DNA of 8,041 nt from Calditrichota bacterium. GTDB taxonomy: Bacteria; Calditrichota; Calditrichia; Calditrichales; Calditrichaceae. The stretch's first letter is position 1. Each line of letters opens with the position of its first letter. The stretch is taken from contig JAJRSN010000231.1 in the NCBI GenBank assembly GCA_024278715.1, forward strand, positions 1-8,041, written 5' to 3'. The notes under the pieces were generated by a model. The model was not told the DNA's origin, made no database searches, and worked only from the letters and a program-made list of their open reading frames with translations. This document shows, piece by piece, positions 1 through 5,911 of the stretch. The position numbers were made by a program, and so were the translations under genes.

Positions 1-1384
1 GAAAAGCCCGCTTTAGTAAAACTTTGGCTTCAAAAGTGCCGTCATTATTGGGTTTGATCTCCTGTCCGTTCACAAGAATCCGTTTAATACCGGATGAGTG
101 CTCCGGATCGATGACAATACCTCTTATGATTTGCGTAAACTTTTCCTGCCCGAATTTTACTTTTTCATCCGGCGGGCGCGGAGGTTCAAAGCGGATAAAA
201 ACCGGCTGGGCGGGTTCGGTAATGGTTAAAACTGGTTTTACCGTGTCTAAAAAGATTTGTTCGATATGTTCGGTGCGGTTTCCCGAAACGTCCTCGGCGA
301 TAACGCGAATCGTGTTTTTGCCTTCGTTTAAAATGATAGTGCGGTTAAAACTGCCCTGCCCCACCGCCTCGGTTACCATTTCGTCGTTGATAAACACTTT
401 TACCCGATCGCCCGGCGTCTGATCAAAAACCGCTCCGCTCAGGCTGTAATCCCGTCGATTGGTAAACGCCGAGGTCAAGGGTCGGGCTAATTTAATCTTG
501 GGCTTTTTTGTGTTCACAAGGATACGCACGGTTTGTTCTTTGCGCCGTCCCTTAAATTCAGCCACAACCTGCAATTCGTTTACACCTTCCTGAACAGGGA
601 TTCTTCCTCTGAAGAGTCCGTTCTGAGTCACGGTCAAAGGAATGCCGTTGACAATAATTCGCGCGCCGGGAATTGTTTTGCCCCTTAAAGGCAATCCGGC
701 TGCCAACATCGCCTTATCCGTAAATTGGAATTTTTTTAAATCGATTTTTAATAAAACGCCCTGCGCCGTTTCTTCGGTTTTTTTCTCTTCTTCGCTCTTA
801 AAAGGAGCGGGCGGAGTGGGCGGCTTTCCGGGTTCAACCTTGGACTGCTGGTTCGTGCCCACCAATACCTCCCCGGCTACCTGCTTGGAACGGATCGCTA
901 CCCGACCTTCGTAAACGCGAACCGTGGTCGTCTGCTTTTGATCGACCGTCATGTCAAATTCCGTGCCCCGAACAGCCACAACAGCGCTGGGACTTTCCAC
1001 GGTGCGGGACTGACGCTGTTCCACAATCTTCTGAAATTTGGCGAAAATACTTCCCACCCAAAGGGTAAAACTCATACGATCGGAACGATCGTTCTCCGGC
1101 GTTTTTATCTCTTTTACGTCAAACATGGTATTTTCGTTAATCTTGATAACCGAACCGTCCGGCATAGCCAGTTCCACGCGCGCATTCAAAGAGGTGCGTA
1201 TGCGATCGCCTTCGTAAATGTTTTGATTGAAACGAATCTTCTGCCATTGCGTTTTCCCCTGGCGCATCAGTTGCACGTCTCCCAGTAAGAATTTTACTTT
1301 TGCCGAAGATTTTGAAGCCTGATCGGCAAATGAGACAAGGACTAAAAAAACAATGACGGCTATTACAGAACTTATTTTATACAT
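1..1384 (-). CDS. Secreted FecR-domain protein with glucodextranase-B/Ig-like repeats (3' end missing)
   Basis: The reading frame stays open from ATG at 1384 to the left edge: 461 residues with no stop, so the C-terminus is missing. Residues 1-20 form a signal peptide (basic start, hydrophobic VIAVIVFLVLVSFA), so the product is exported. Residues 28-165 are a FecR domain: a GDVQL strand, then YEGDRIRT, MPDGSVIKINENT, AVRGTEFDM and VRVYEGRVAI. A Pro/Glu/Lys-rich linker (about 184-208) follows. Three repeats come next, starting near 225, 298 and 385, each with a VNG/IND turn, a G-x-F segment and an EGxN strand. The second ends AEDVSGNR, as in glucodextranase-B-like Ig folds. AGGAG at 1396-1400 lies 11 bases before the ATG. 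No sigma factor gene is adjacent, so this is unlikely to be a classical FecR sigma regulator. A role as surface or periplasmic scaffold is inferred. Confidence 0.85.
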   Translation of the reverse strand, partial: MYKISSVIAVIVFLVLVSFADQASKSSAKVKFLLGDVQLMRQGKTQWQKIRFNQNIYEGDRIRTSLNARVELAMPDGSVIKINENTMFDVKEIKTPENDRSDRMSFTLWVGSIFAKFQKIVEQRQSRTVESPSAVVAVRGTEFDMTVDQKQTTTVRVYEGRVAIRSKQVAGEVLVGTNQQSKVEPGKPPTPPAPFKSEEEKKTEETAQGVLLKIDLKKFQFTDKAMLAAGLPLRGKTIPGARIIVNGIPLTVTQNGLFRGRIPVQEGVNELQVVAEFKGRRKEQTVRILVNTKKPKIKLARPLTSAFTNRRDYSLSGAVFDQTPGDRVKVFINDEMVTEAVGQGSFNRTIILNEGKNTIRVIAEDVSGNRTEHIEQIFLDTVKPVLTITEPAQPVFIRFEPPRPPDEKVKFGQEKFTQIIRGIVIDPEHSSGIKRILVNGQEIKPNNDGTFEAKVLLKRAF

Positions 1385-1490
1385 GATTGTAAAATCTCCT
1401 GATTGGTGGAGCTATCGGGGTTATCGGCTTTAGTTTGATTTATCTTTAAAATAACTCGTGCATTAAATCATCTTTTCCGATTTCAAAGAG

Positions 1491-1518
1491 AATTTAAATT
1501 AAATTACGGATTAATCAA
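1491..1518 (-). promoter_or_regulatory. Candidate sigma-70 promoter of the FecR-domain gene
   Basis: Read on the minus strand, TTGATT (1513-1518) and TAAATT (1491-1496) are separated by 16 bases. This would give a leader of about 100 bases before the ATG at 1384. The surrounding sequence is very AT-rich, so chance matches are likely. The leader contains a short direct repeat of TATCGG (+ strand, about 1413-1427) of unknown meaning. Confidence 0.3.
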
Positions 1519-1540
1519 GAGGTTTTTTAAAAAAATGATT

Positions 1541-1558
1541 TTGGCAGCCCGGATGCAA
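1541..1558 (+). promoter_or_regulatory. Sigma-54-like -24/-12 element, reading toward the transglycosylase gene
   Basis: TTGGCAGCCCGGATGCAA keeps the GG and GC dinucleotides exactly 12 bases apart, as in the sigma-54 consensus TTGGCAC-N5-TTGCA. It departs from that consensus mainly at the C of CAC and the first T of TTGC. It points rightwards, where the only gene is on the opposite strand, so any transcript would be antisense to the lytic transglycosylase gene. A chance match is quite possible. Confidence 0.2.
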
Positions 1559-1629
1559 TGTTTTGCAAGGAGAAGATTTTCGCTTACCGGGCGTAAAGAG
1601 GGGCTTAAAATTTGACGAGGTGAATAAAA

Positions 1630-2379
1630 TTATAAAATTTTGCGGTATATCTTAAACATGGACCAGATATTTTCCACATAGCCGATGGTCTCTTCGTATC
1701 CGTAAAAATAACCGTGCGGCGGTCTACCCGTGGGCCAAACCTGCAGGTGTAACTGCCAGTCCGATCTCTTAAGCATCGCCAGATACGGTTTAACCGTTTC
1801 CCATTTATTGGCGGGCTGTTTATAATAGCGGGCGATATCCTGAGCGTCAAAAACTCTTCCGGCTCCGGAATTATAACTGGCAAGAGCCAATTTTAGGCGA
1901 TCTTCTCTGGGCGCGTCGGGGAAATACCGGTATTGCTTGTACAGATGGTAAATTCCCGCCGCGATGTTTTCCCTCGGTCGCAGCATAATATATTCAATAT
2001 CCAGTTCACGGCTCAGTTCGCGGGCTGTGCCGGGCATTATTTGCATCAAGCCTCTTGCGCCCACACGGCTGCGAGCGTGCATTTTAAAACCGGATTCCTG
2101 AATGATCTGAGCGATAATCAAACGATAATCAAATCCGTACCGCTTGGAATATTTTTTAATAAGCGGTCTATAACGGCTGATCAATTGCAGGGAATTGGAA
2201 CGTTCCAGTTGCAAAAGCAATTTTTGTAATTGCTGCTTTTCCTGAATACGATTTTCCACCATTCGGAATAATGCACTGTCCGCTTTGTTCATCGTAACGG
2301 GAGTTCGCGGCGAACGCGCGCAACCGACAAAGTTGAGAATCAGAAATATACCGACAAAAAGTAACAATCTTATCTTCAA
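1630..2379 (-). CDS. SLT-family lytic transglycosylase lipoprotein
   Basis: This enzyme cleaves the MurNAc-GlcNAc bond of peptidoglycan to leave 1,6-anhydro ends, acting in the periplasm. The 249-residue product starts with a basic, hydrophobic leader ending in a lipobox-like FVGC, with the lipidated Cys at 20. The catalytic domain (about 75-185) shows the family order: IIQESGF with catalytic Glu95, GARGLMQIMPGTA (108-119), NIAAGIYHL (138-146) and ALASYNSGAGRV (165-176). The C-terminus GYVENIWSMF matches the last helix of MltC/MltF/Slt-type domains. The start is a TTG at 2377-2379. The next in-frame Met (residue 30) would remove the signal peptide, so TTG is preferred. The TTG overlaps the stop of the upstream DUF350 gene (TTGA, 2376-2379), which suggests translational coupling. 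It belongs to the family-1 SLT fold. The subfamily cannot be fixed without an alignment. Confidence 0.92.
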   Translation of the reverse strand: MKIRLLLFVGIFLILNFVGCARSPRTPVTMNKADSALFRMVENRIQEKQQLQKLLLQLERSNSLQLISRYRPLIKKYSKRYGFDYRLIIAQIIQESGFKMHARSRVGARGLMQIMPGTARELSRELDIEYIMLRPRENIAAGIYHLYKQYRYFPDAPREDRLKLALASYNSGAGRVFDAQDIARYYKQPANKWETVKPYLAMLKRSDWQLHLQVWPTGRPPHGYFYGYEETIGYVENIWSMFKIYRKIL

Positions 2380-2612
2380 TTTAAACTCATCCCTATGATT
2401 AATCCTACTATCAACCCAATCATAATGAATATTCCTGCAACAACCATTCCAACCGCAAGGTTCCCTTTTTCCAATTCTTTCGGTATGTCAAAATTCGTAC
2501 TCTTGTTTACCAGCTTGTACGTGACAATCGAAGAAACCATACCCACCAGAACGCCTATTACCGCGTAAATGAAATTGCGAATCATTATGGGATCCAACCA
2601 GGTAAATTCCAT
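2376..2612 (-). CDS. DUF350 family small membrane protein
   Basis: This 78-residue protein has two hydrophobic helices, about residues 10-32 and 52-77. Between them lies a short polar loop with the DUF350-type segment FDIPKELEKGNLAVGMVVAG, the F-D-x-x-x-E-L-x-x-G-N-x-A pattern seen in the YjfL/UPF0719 proteins. Full-length DUF350 proteins often carry two such units; this one has a single unit. It is predicted to sit in the inner membrane; function unknown. The start is ATG at 2612, because AAAGGAG (2618-2624) lies 5 bases upstream. A TTG at 2627 would start inside this ribosome binding site region and is rejected. It is the first gene of a two-gene unit with the lytic transglycosylase and shares four bases with it. 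The pairing hints at an envelope role, but this is inference only. Confidence 0.8.
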   Translation of the reverse strand: MEFTWLDPIMIRNFIYAVIGVLVGMVSSIVTYKLVNKSTNFDIPKELEKGNLAVGMVVAGIFIMIGLIVGLIIGMSLN

Positions 2613-2617
2613 GAAAA

Positions 2618-2624
2618 CTCCTTT
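2618..2624 (-). promoter_or_regulatory. Ribosome binding site of the DUF350 gene
   Basis: AAAGGAG on the minus strand, five bases before ATG 2612. It fixes the start and rules out the earlier in-frame TTG at 2627. Confidence 0.75.
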
Positions 2625-2681
2625 CAAAGCCTATTGTGCTTTATTCTGAAATGATATCGGAGCAAATAGTTCTTTTTTTTG

Positions 2682-2728
2682 GTTAAAAGTTTGTCTTATT
2701 TATCGGATAAATAGCCGACAAGTTTAAC
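2682..2728. repeat. Extended imperfect inverted repeat (hairpin-forming) after the DUF2851 stop
   Basis: Three nested paired blocks can be read by eye. GTTAAA (2682-2687) pairs with TTTAAC (2723-2728). TTGTC (2691-2695) pairs with GACAA (2717-2721). TATTTATC (2697-2704) pairs with GATAAATA (2706-2713) around a single central G. Together they give 19 base pairs, broken by small internal loops (3/1 and 1/3). The repeat begins four bases after the DUF2851 stop codon and ends about 70 bases before the DUF350 start. On the minus strand it is followed by an A-run, not a T-run, so it is not a standard intrinsic terminator. It could protect the mRNA 3' end or bind a dimeric regulator upstream of the DUF350 gene. 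Confidence 0.7.
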
Positions 2729-2732
2729 AAAT

Positions 2733-4034
2733 TTAGGAAATTTTGTCAACACTATGTTGCAGGGGACAGTCGTCGCAGGCGCCAAGCTGACAATACCCGG
2801 CGTCCAGTTGAATAAACCCCTGCAGCAGCGCTTGCTTTTCCCAGTGTGTCTGATAACGAACCAGCCACGGAAAAAATTTCCTGAAACTCCGGTAAATATC
2901 GCATGCCGGAATCCACAAATAAACTTCGCGTAAGTAATCGGCAAAACCGAGCGAACCCTGCAAAAGCGCCTGAGCCGAAAAAAGCGGAATAATCAGGTTG
3001 ATGAGCAATTCGTGAATTCGGGCAGTCCCAAAATACATTTTTCGCTTGTTCTTGCGGTGGCTTTTCTCCAGAACATAATGGGTTGACCAGTAACCCTGAG
3101 CCGGAATCGAGAAAAAACGTAAAAGCTTTTTGTACGACACCTCCATGGGTTCCCTGCAGGAGAGCATTTCCCAAAGAGCATTTGCGGGAAGCTGTTCGTG
3201 TTGCAGAATAAGCGCCACCCACGCAGCCAGCCGAAAATGCGGATGATTGCAGGGACGAACTCCGCTGAATTGCCAGTGCTCGGGAGTTAATCCGGAGAAG
3301 GGAAGAAGATTACGGAATTCTTTGTAGAAAAAGACAAGACGGTTCACGTAAGCGTCGTCGGAGCGCCGGGGCAAAAAACCAGCCTGCCCGGCGTACAAGC
3401 CGTATAGTAATTCTTCGCCGATCCAGAGCTGCGACCAGTTCCGCTCCAGCCAGCCCCAGTTTAAATGTTGCGCCAGCAGCCGAAAAGACGTCTGATTACG
3501 CGGATAACCCAACACCCGGAAAAAATGTTCGTAAAAAACCTGTTCGAACGGCTGCGCCTGCAAGGAGTGTTGAAAATATCTGATTTTGGTGTCGAGACGT
3601 TGTAACGACAGCTTTTGTAATTCGTCAATCCGGATTGTCGGAGGAGGAGTGCAGCGCATCGCCGGATGTTCGAGCGAATGTTTGAACTCTTCCCGGTCGA
3701 TGAAAAACGTGGGAATATTCCGACGGCTCACATCGGAAACTACCCGATCGGCGTCGTCGGAAGGAGTTTTTAAAACCACGTGCAACGCAACATTTTTGTA
3801 GAAGGGATCCAGGTGATGACGGTGCAAATACCAGTCGTTCAGGCGGACGTGCATTTCGACGTCTCCTGTTATGCGCACGTTATCGAGCTCAAAGCAGGCG
3901 GAGGTGAAGTCGGGACCGCGGGACAGGTTTAACTGTCCGGGATGCAATACGCGCAAACGGCGTCCGTTGAATTCGAGCACGCGATGCGTTCGGCTTAATG
4001 ACTTCCAAAGCGTATATAGCCGGTATTCTTGCAT
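2733..4034 (-). CDS. DUF2851 family protein, function unknown
   Basis: This 433-residue soluble protein matches the usual length of DUF2851. The N-terminus MQEYRLYTLWKSL and the block from HPGQLNLSRGPDF (31-43) through GDVEMHV (57-63), NDWYLHRHHLDPFYKNV (66-82) and ALHVVL (83-88) are the family signature. The C-terminus has a Cys cluster, Cys415-x4-Cys420-x2-Cys423 followed by PLQ, which may bind metal. No signal peptide or membrane segment is seen. The start at 4034 is chosen because the family begins at this MQEY-like position. Earlier in-frame starts, including the ATG at 4121, would run through the AT-rich control region and overlap the divergent gene's start. The ribosome binding site is weak (AGAAG, about 11 bases upstream). 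The gene lies divergent to an XRE repressor, which may control it. The Pro41-Asp42...Glu60-x-His62 arrangement resembles PD-(D/E)XK nucleases, but this is unproven. Confidence 0.85.
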   Translation of the reverse strand: MQEYRLYTLWKSLSRTHRVLEFNGRRLRVLHPGQLNLSRGPDFTSACFELDNVRITGDVEMHVRLNDWYLHRHHLDPFYKNVALHVVLKTPSDDADRVVSDVSRRNIPTFFIDREEFKHSLEHPAMRCTPPPTIRIDELQKLSLQRLDTKIRYFQHSLQAQPFEQVFYEHFFRVLGYPRNQTSFRLLAQHLNWGWLERNWSQLWIGEELLYGLYAGQAGFLPRRSDDAYVNRLVFFYKEFRNLLPFSGLTPEHWQFSGVRPCNHPHFRLAAWVALILQHEQLPANALWEMLSCREPMEVSYKKLLRFFSIPAQGYWSTHYVLEKSHRKNKRKMYFGTARIHELLINLIIPLFSAQALLQGSLGFADYLREVYLWIPACDIYRSFRKFFPWLVRYQTHWEKQALLQGFIQLDAGYCQLGACDDCPLQHSVDKIS

Positions 4035-4060
4035 TTTGCTAAAACTTCTTTTATATTCCG

Positions 4061-4080
4061 TCGGTAATATAATATACCGA
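4061..4080. promoter_or_regulatory. Operator-like palindrome between the DUF2851 and XRE genes
   Basis: The 20-base element has perfect 6-base arms, TCGGTA (4061-4066) and TACCGA (4075-4080), around an AT core. Two direct copies of ATATTCC (4053-4059 and 4086-4092) flank it 33 bases apart, about three helical turns. The 9-mer ATATAATAT also occurs twice (4067-4075 and 4095-4103). The palindrome covers the -10 box of the candidate DUF2851 promoter. It is a natural candidate binding site for the dimeric XRE protein encoded 40 bases away; the link is inferred. Confidence 0.5.
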
Positions 4081-4094
4081 TTGTAATATTCCAA
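4066..4094 (-). promoter_or_regulatory. Candidate sigma-70 promoter of the DUF2851 gene
   Basis: On the minus strand TTGGAA (4089-4094) and TATATT (4066-4071) are spaced by 17 bases. Transcription would begin near 4060, leaving a leader of about 25 bases before ATG 4034. The -10 box lies inside the operator-like palindrome, which suggests control by repression. Confidence 0.45.
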
Positions 4095-4095
4095 A

Positions 4096-4101
4096 TATAA
4101 T
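4096..4101 (+). promoter_or_regulatory. Possible -10 box of the XRE repressor gene
   Basis: A perfect TATAAT lies 18 bases before the ATG at 4120, which would leave a leader of only about a dozen bases. No convincing -35 box lies 16-18 bases upstream, and no Shine-Dalgarno sequence precedes the ATG. If used, the transcript would be nearly leaderless. In such AT-rich DNA the match may be accidental. Confidence 0.3.
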
Positions 4102-4119
4102 ATTAATTTCCGAACGGAC

Positions 4120-4476
4120 ATGATCGACAAAAAAAATATCGGAAAACGCATTGATACCATCCGTCTTCAGTTGGGGCTTACTCAGCAGGAGTTAGCCGCG
4201 GCTCTGCGGATCAGCCAGTCGGCGATCAGTAAATATCTGAATAACCGCCTGCCTCCCGCCGATGTGCTCTATCGCTTAGCCGTGATGGGGCAGACCACCG
4301 TGGAATGGATTTTAACGGGTAAAAAGTCGTATTGGTATGGCAGCGAGGCGGAGCAGGTGCACGAAGAAGACGCTGTTTACGATACGGATCTGGCTCTTGC
4401 GCGTAAAATTTCCCGATTGCCCGAAGAGACAAGGCAGGCAGTTATCACTTTGATCAAAACGCTGAGCAGAGATTAG
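4120..4476 (+). CDS. XRE/Cro-CI family helix-turn-helix transcriptional regulator
   Basis: This 118-residue DNA-binding protein has an N-terminal HTH_3 domain at residues 7-66. The positioning and recognition helices are within TQQELAAALRISQSAISKYL (21-40), followed by the LPPADVLYRLA and VEWILTG segments typical of this fold. A short linker leads to a C-terminal helix (about 88-117, with ISRLPEETRQAVITLIKTL) that probably mediates dimerisation. There is no peptidase or ligand domain. The gene is alone on its strand, divergent from DUF2851 across a palindrome-bearing gap, which is the usual layout of a self-regulating local repressor. No ribosome binding site is visible before the ATG. Its stop codon shares bases 4473-4476 with the stop region of the convergent peptidase gene. 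Confidence 0.88.
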   Translation: MIDKKNIGKRIDTIRLQLGLTQQELAAALRISQSAISKYLNNRLPPADVLYRLAVMGQTTVEWILTGKKSYWYGSEAEQVHEEDAVYDTDLALARKISRLPEETRQAVITLIKTLSRD

Positions 4477-4952
4477 CGATAGACTCGTTTTACTACAACC
4501 AGATGTTTTTTGTAATAGGGGTCGTCTATGCGGTCGATGACCACCCCTCGTTTGGAAGATGCGTGAACAAATTGCTGATTTCCGAGGTACACTCCCACGT
4601 GTTCAATGCCTTCGTCGCCGGAAAAACGAAAGAACAAAAGATCGCCCGCTTTTAAATAGGGCGCGTGAACCGAATAACCCAGTTGCCGTTGAGCTGCGGA
4701 TTGCCGCGGCAGTTCGATCCCGAACGCTTCTTTGTACAGACGGCGGACCAAAGCCGAACAATCGATTCCCCGGCGGCTGTCCCCGCCGTATTGGTAGGGC
4801 GTTCCGAGCCAATGTTCGGCGGCGCGTCTTAAGGCGTCTTCTTTCAGGGTGATCCTTTGAGGGGCTTGTTGAGTAAATCGGGCGGAGCAGGAAAAAAGTA
4901 ACCACAACGACAGCATTATCGCCGCGGCGCTTTTGACGTTAAACCCGGTCAT
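4473..4952 (-). CDS. NlpC/P60 family (C40) peptidoglycan endopeptidase lipoprotein
   Basis: This family cleaves stem peptides of peptidoglycan, typically the D-Glu-diaminopimelate bond. A hydrophobic leader ends in the lipobox LFSC, predicting a lipoprotein (Cys22 from ATG 4952). The single catalytic domain shows GTPYQYGG, then RGIDCSALVRRLY with the catalytic Cys, then the GDLLFF strand, IEHVGVYLG with the catalytic His, and QQFVHAS with the third polar residue (His). From the ATG start these are Cys65, His118 and His130. The start is uncertain. GTG at 4961 overlaps the upstream stop (GTGA), while ATG at 4952 has GGTGA five bases upstream and is preferred here. The difference is three residues. 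It is the last gene of the EIIA-prenyl synthase operon. At 159 residues it is a minimal Spr/NlpC-like enzyme with no SH3 or LysM module. Confidence 0.92.
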   Translation of the reverse strand: MTGFNVKSAAAIMLSLWLLFSCSARFTQQAPQRITLKEDALRRAAEHWLGTPYQYGGDSRRGIDCSALVRRLYKEAFGIELPRQSAAQRQLGYSVHAPYLKAGDLLFFRFSGDEGIEHVGVYLGNQQFVHASSKRGVVIDRIDDPYYKKHLVVVKRVYR

Positions 4953-4957
4953 GCCCG

Positions 4958-5911
4958 TCACCAGCGGCGGTTTTGGATTAATGAGGTGAGCTCTTTTAGC
5001 GACCGATTATAGGAATTTTGCGGAAGCGCGTTCAGCGCGTCTAAGGCATCCTGAAAATACGCCTGATAGAGCTCTTCCACCTCTTTCACGATGCGTTGAT
5101 CCTTTAGCAGCTCGCGGAATTCTTCAAATGATAGATCGTTAATGTTGCCCTGCGTTCTTTGGCGTAATTTAATGGTTAAAATTGTTTGTTTGTGCATCAT
5201 CCAGTCGCTGCCCACCTTTTTCCCCAGCGCCTGCTCCTCAGCCATAATATCCAGAAAATCATCCTGAATCTGAAAGCCCATGCCCAGCGCGTGACCGAAT
5301 CGCCGAAACAACCTAATATCTTCCCGGTGCGCGGCGGCGGTAAGGGCGCCCAGTTCACAGGAGAGTTCGATTAAAACAGCCGTCTTGCGGCGGATCATCT
5401 CCAGATACTTTTCTTCGGACACGTCCGCTTCCATCTCGAACATCTTGTCCATTCCCTGACCTTCGCAAATAATCAGCATTACTTCGGTAAAGCGCCGCAC
5501 CATGGTAAGCACGTCACCCTCGGGGCATTCCAACAATTTTTTAAAAGCCAGACCCATCAAGCCGTCGCCGGCAAGAATGGCTGTTCCGATGTCCCATTTT
5601 TTATGAACCGTGGGCTGCCCGCGTCGCAGGTCGTCGTTGTCCATTATATCGTCGTGAACGAGCGTAAAGTTGTGAAGCAATTCCACGGCGGCAGCCGGAT
5701 ACAATGCGCTCTCTAATTTGCCCCCGCAGGTAAGAGCGGACAAAATGACCAGTAACGGTCGGATGCGTTTGCCCGGAAGTTTAAGAATGTAGTGAATCGG
5801 ATCATAAAAAAGGGGAATGCTCTCCTCGTTTCCGAACTCTGCGAGATGTTGTTGAAGCCGATTAAGGTAGGGTTGCAGCTCGGCAAAAAAAATTTTCTGT
5901 TTTTTCGACAT
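4958..5911 (-). CDS. Polyprenyl (probably geranylgeranyl-type) diphosphate synthase
   Basis: This enzyme adds isopentenyl diphosphate head-to-tail to an allylic diphosphate to make prenyl diphosphates in the cytoplasm. The 317 residues carry all family motifs: GKRIRPLL (47-54), the first Asp-rich motif DDIMD (87-91) followed by DDLRRG, GQ at 151-152, RRKTA (174-178) and the second Asp-rich motif FQIQDDFLD (213-221), then KTxGSD-like KKVGSD (231-236). The first motif is the short DDxxD form, not the DDxxxxD form of typical bacterial farnesyl synthases. The fifth residue before it is Phe82, as in archaeal-type C20 synthases, where long-chain enzymes have a small residue. A C20 (or C15) product is therefore inferred. 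ATG at 5909-5911 shares one base with the stop of the EIIA gene (TAATG) and has no ribosome binding site of its own, so translation is likely coupled. Confidence 0.92.
   Translation of the reverse strand: MSKKQKIFFAELQPYLNRLQQHLAEFGNEESIPLFYDPIHYILKLPGKRIRPLLVILSALTCGGKLESALYPAAAVELLHNFTLVHDDIMDNDDLRRGQPTVHKKWDIGTAILAGDGLMGLAFKKLLECPEGDVLTMVRRFTEVMLIICEGQGMDKMFEMEADVSEEKYLEMIRRKTAVLIELSCELGALTAAAHREDIRLFRRFGHALGMGFQIQDDFLDIMAEEQALGKKVGSDWMMHKQTILTIKLRQRTQGNINDLSFEEFRELLKDQRIVKEVEELYQAYFQDALDALNALPQNSYNRSLKELTSLIQNRRW

Noticed and set aside
24..1288. Plus-strand open frames of 90-132 residues opposite the FecR-domain gene
   Set aside because: The minus-strand frame is continuous across the whole region with strong FecR and Ig-like motifs; these are shadows.
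1547..1592. GCCCGG/CCGGGC inverted repeat after the transglycosylase gene, considered as a terminator or riboswitch
   Set aside because: The arms are six bases with a loop of more than 30; no T-run follows and no known riboswitch core could be matched.
2752..3222. Minus-strand open frames of 62-156 residues in other frames of the DUF2851 gene
   Set aside because: They overlap the conserved DUF2851 frame and show no family features.
4035..4160. Upstream extension of the DUF2851 gene to ATG 4121 or beyond
   Set aside because: The extra residues are encoded by the AT-rich promoter region and are not part of the family N-terminus, which begins at MQEY.
4559..4905. Open frames on both strands inside the NlpC/P60 gene
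   Set aside because: Arg/Pro-rich low-quality translations within a gene whose catalytic motifs are intact.
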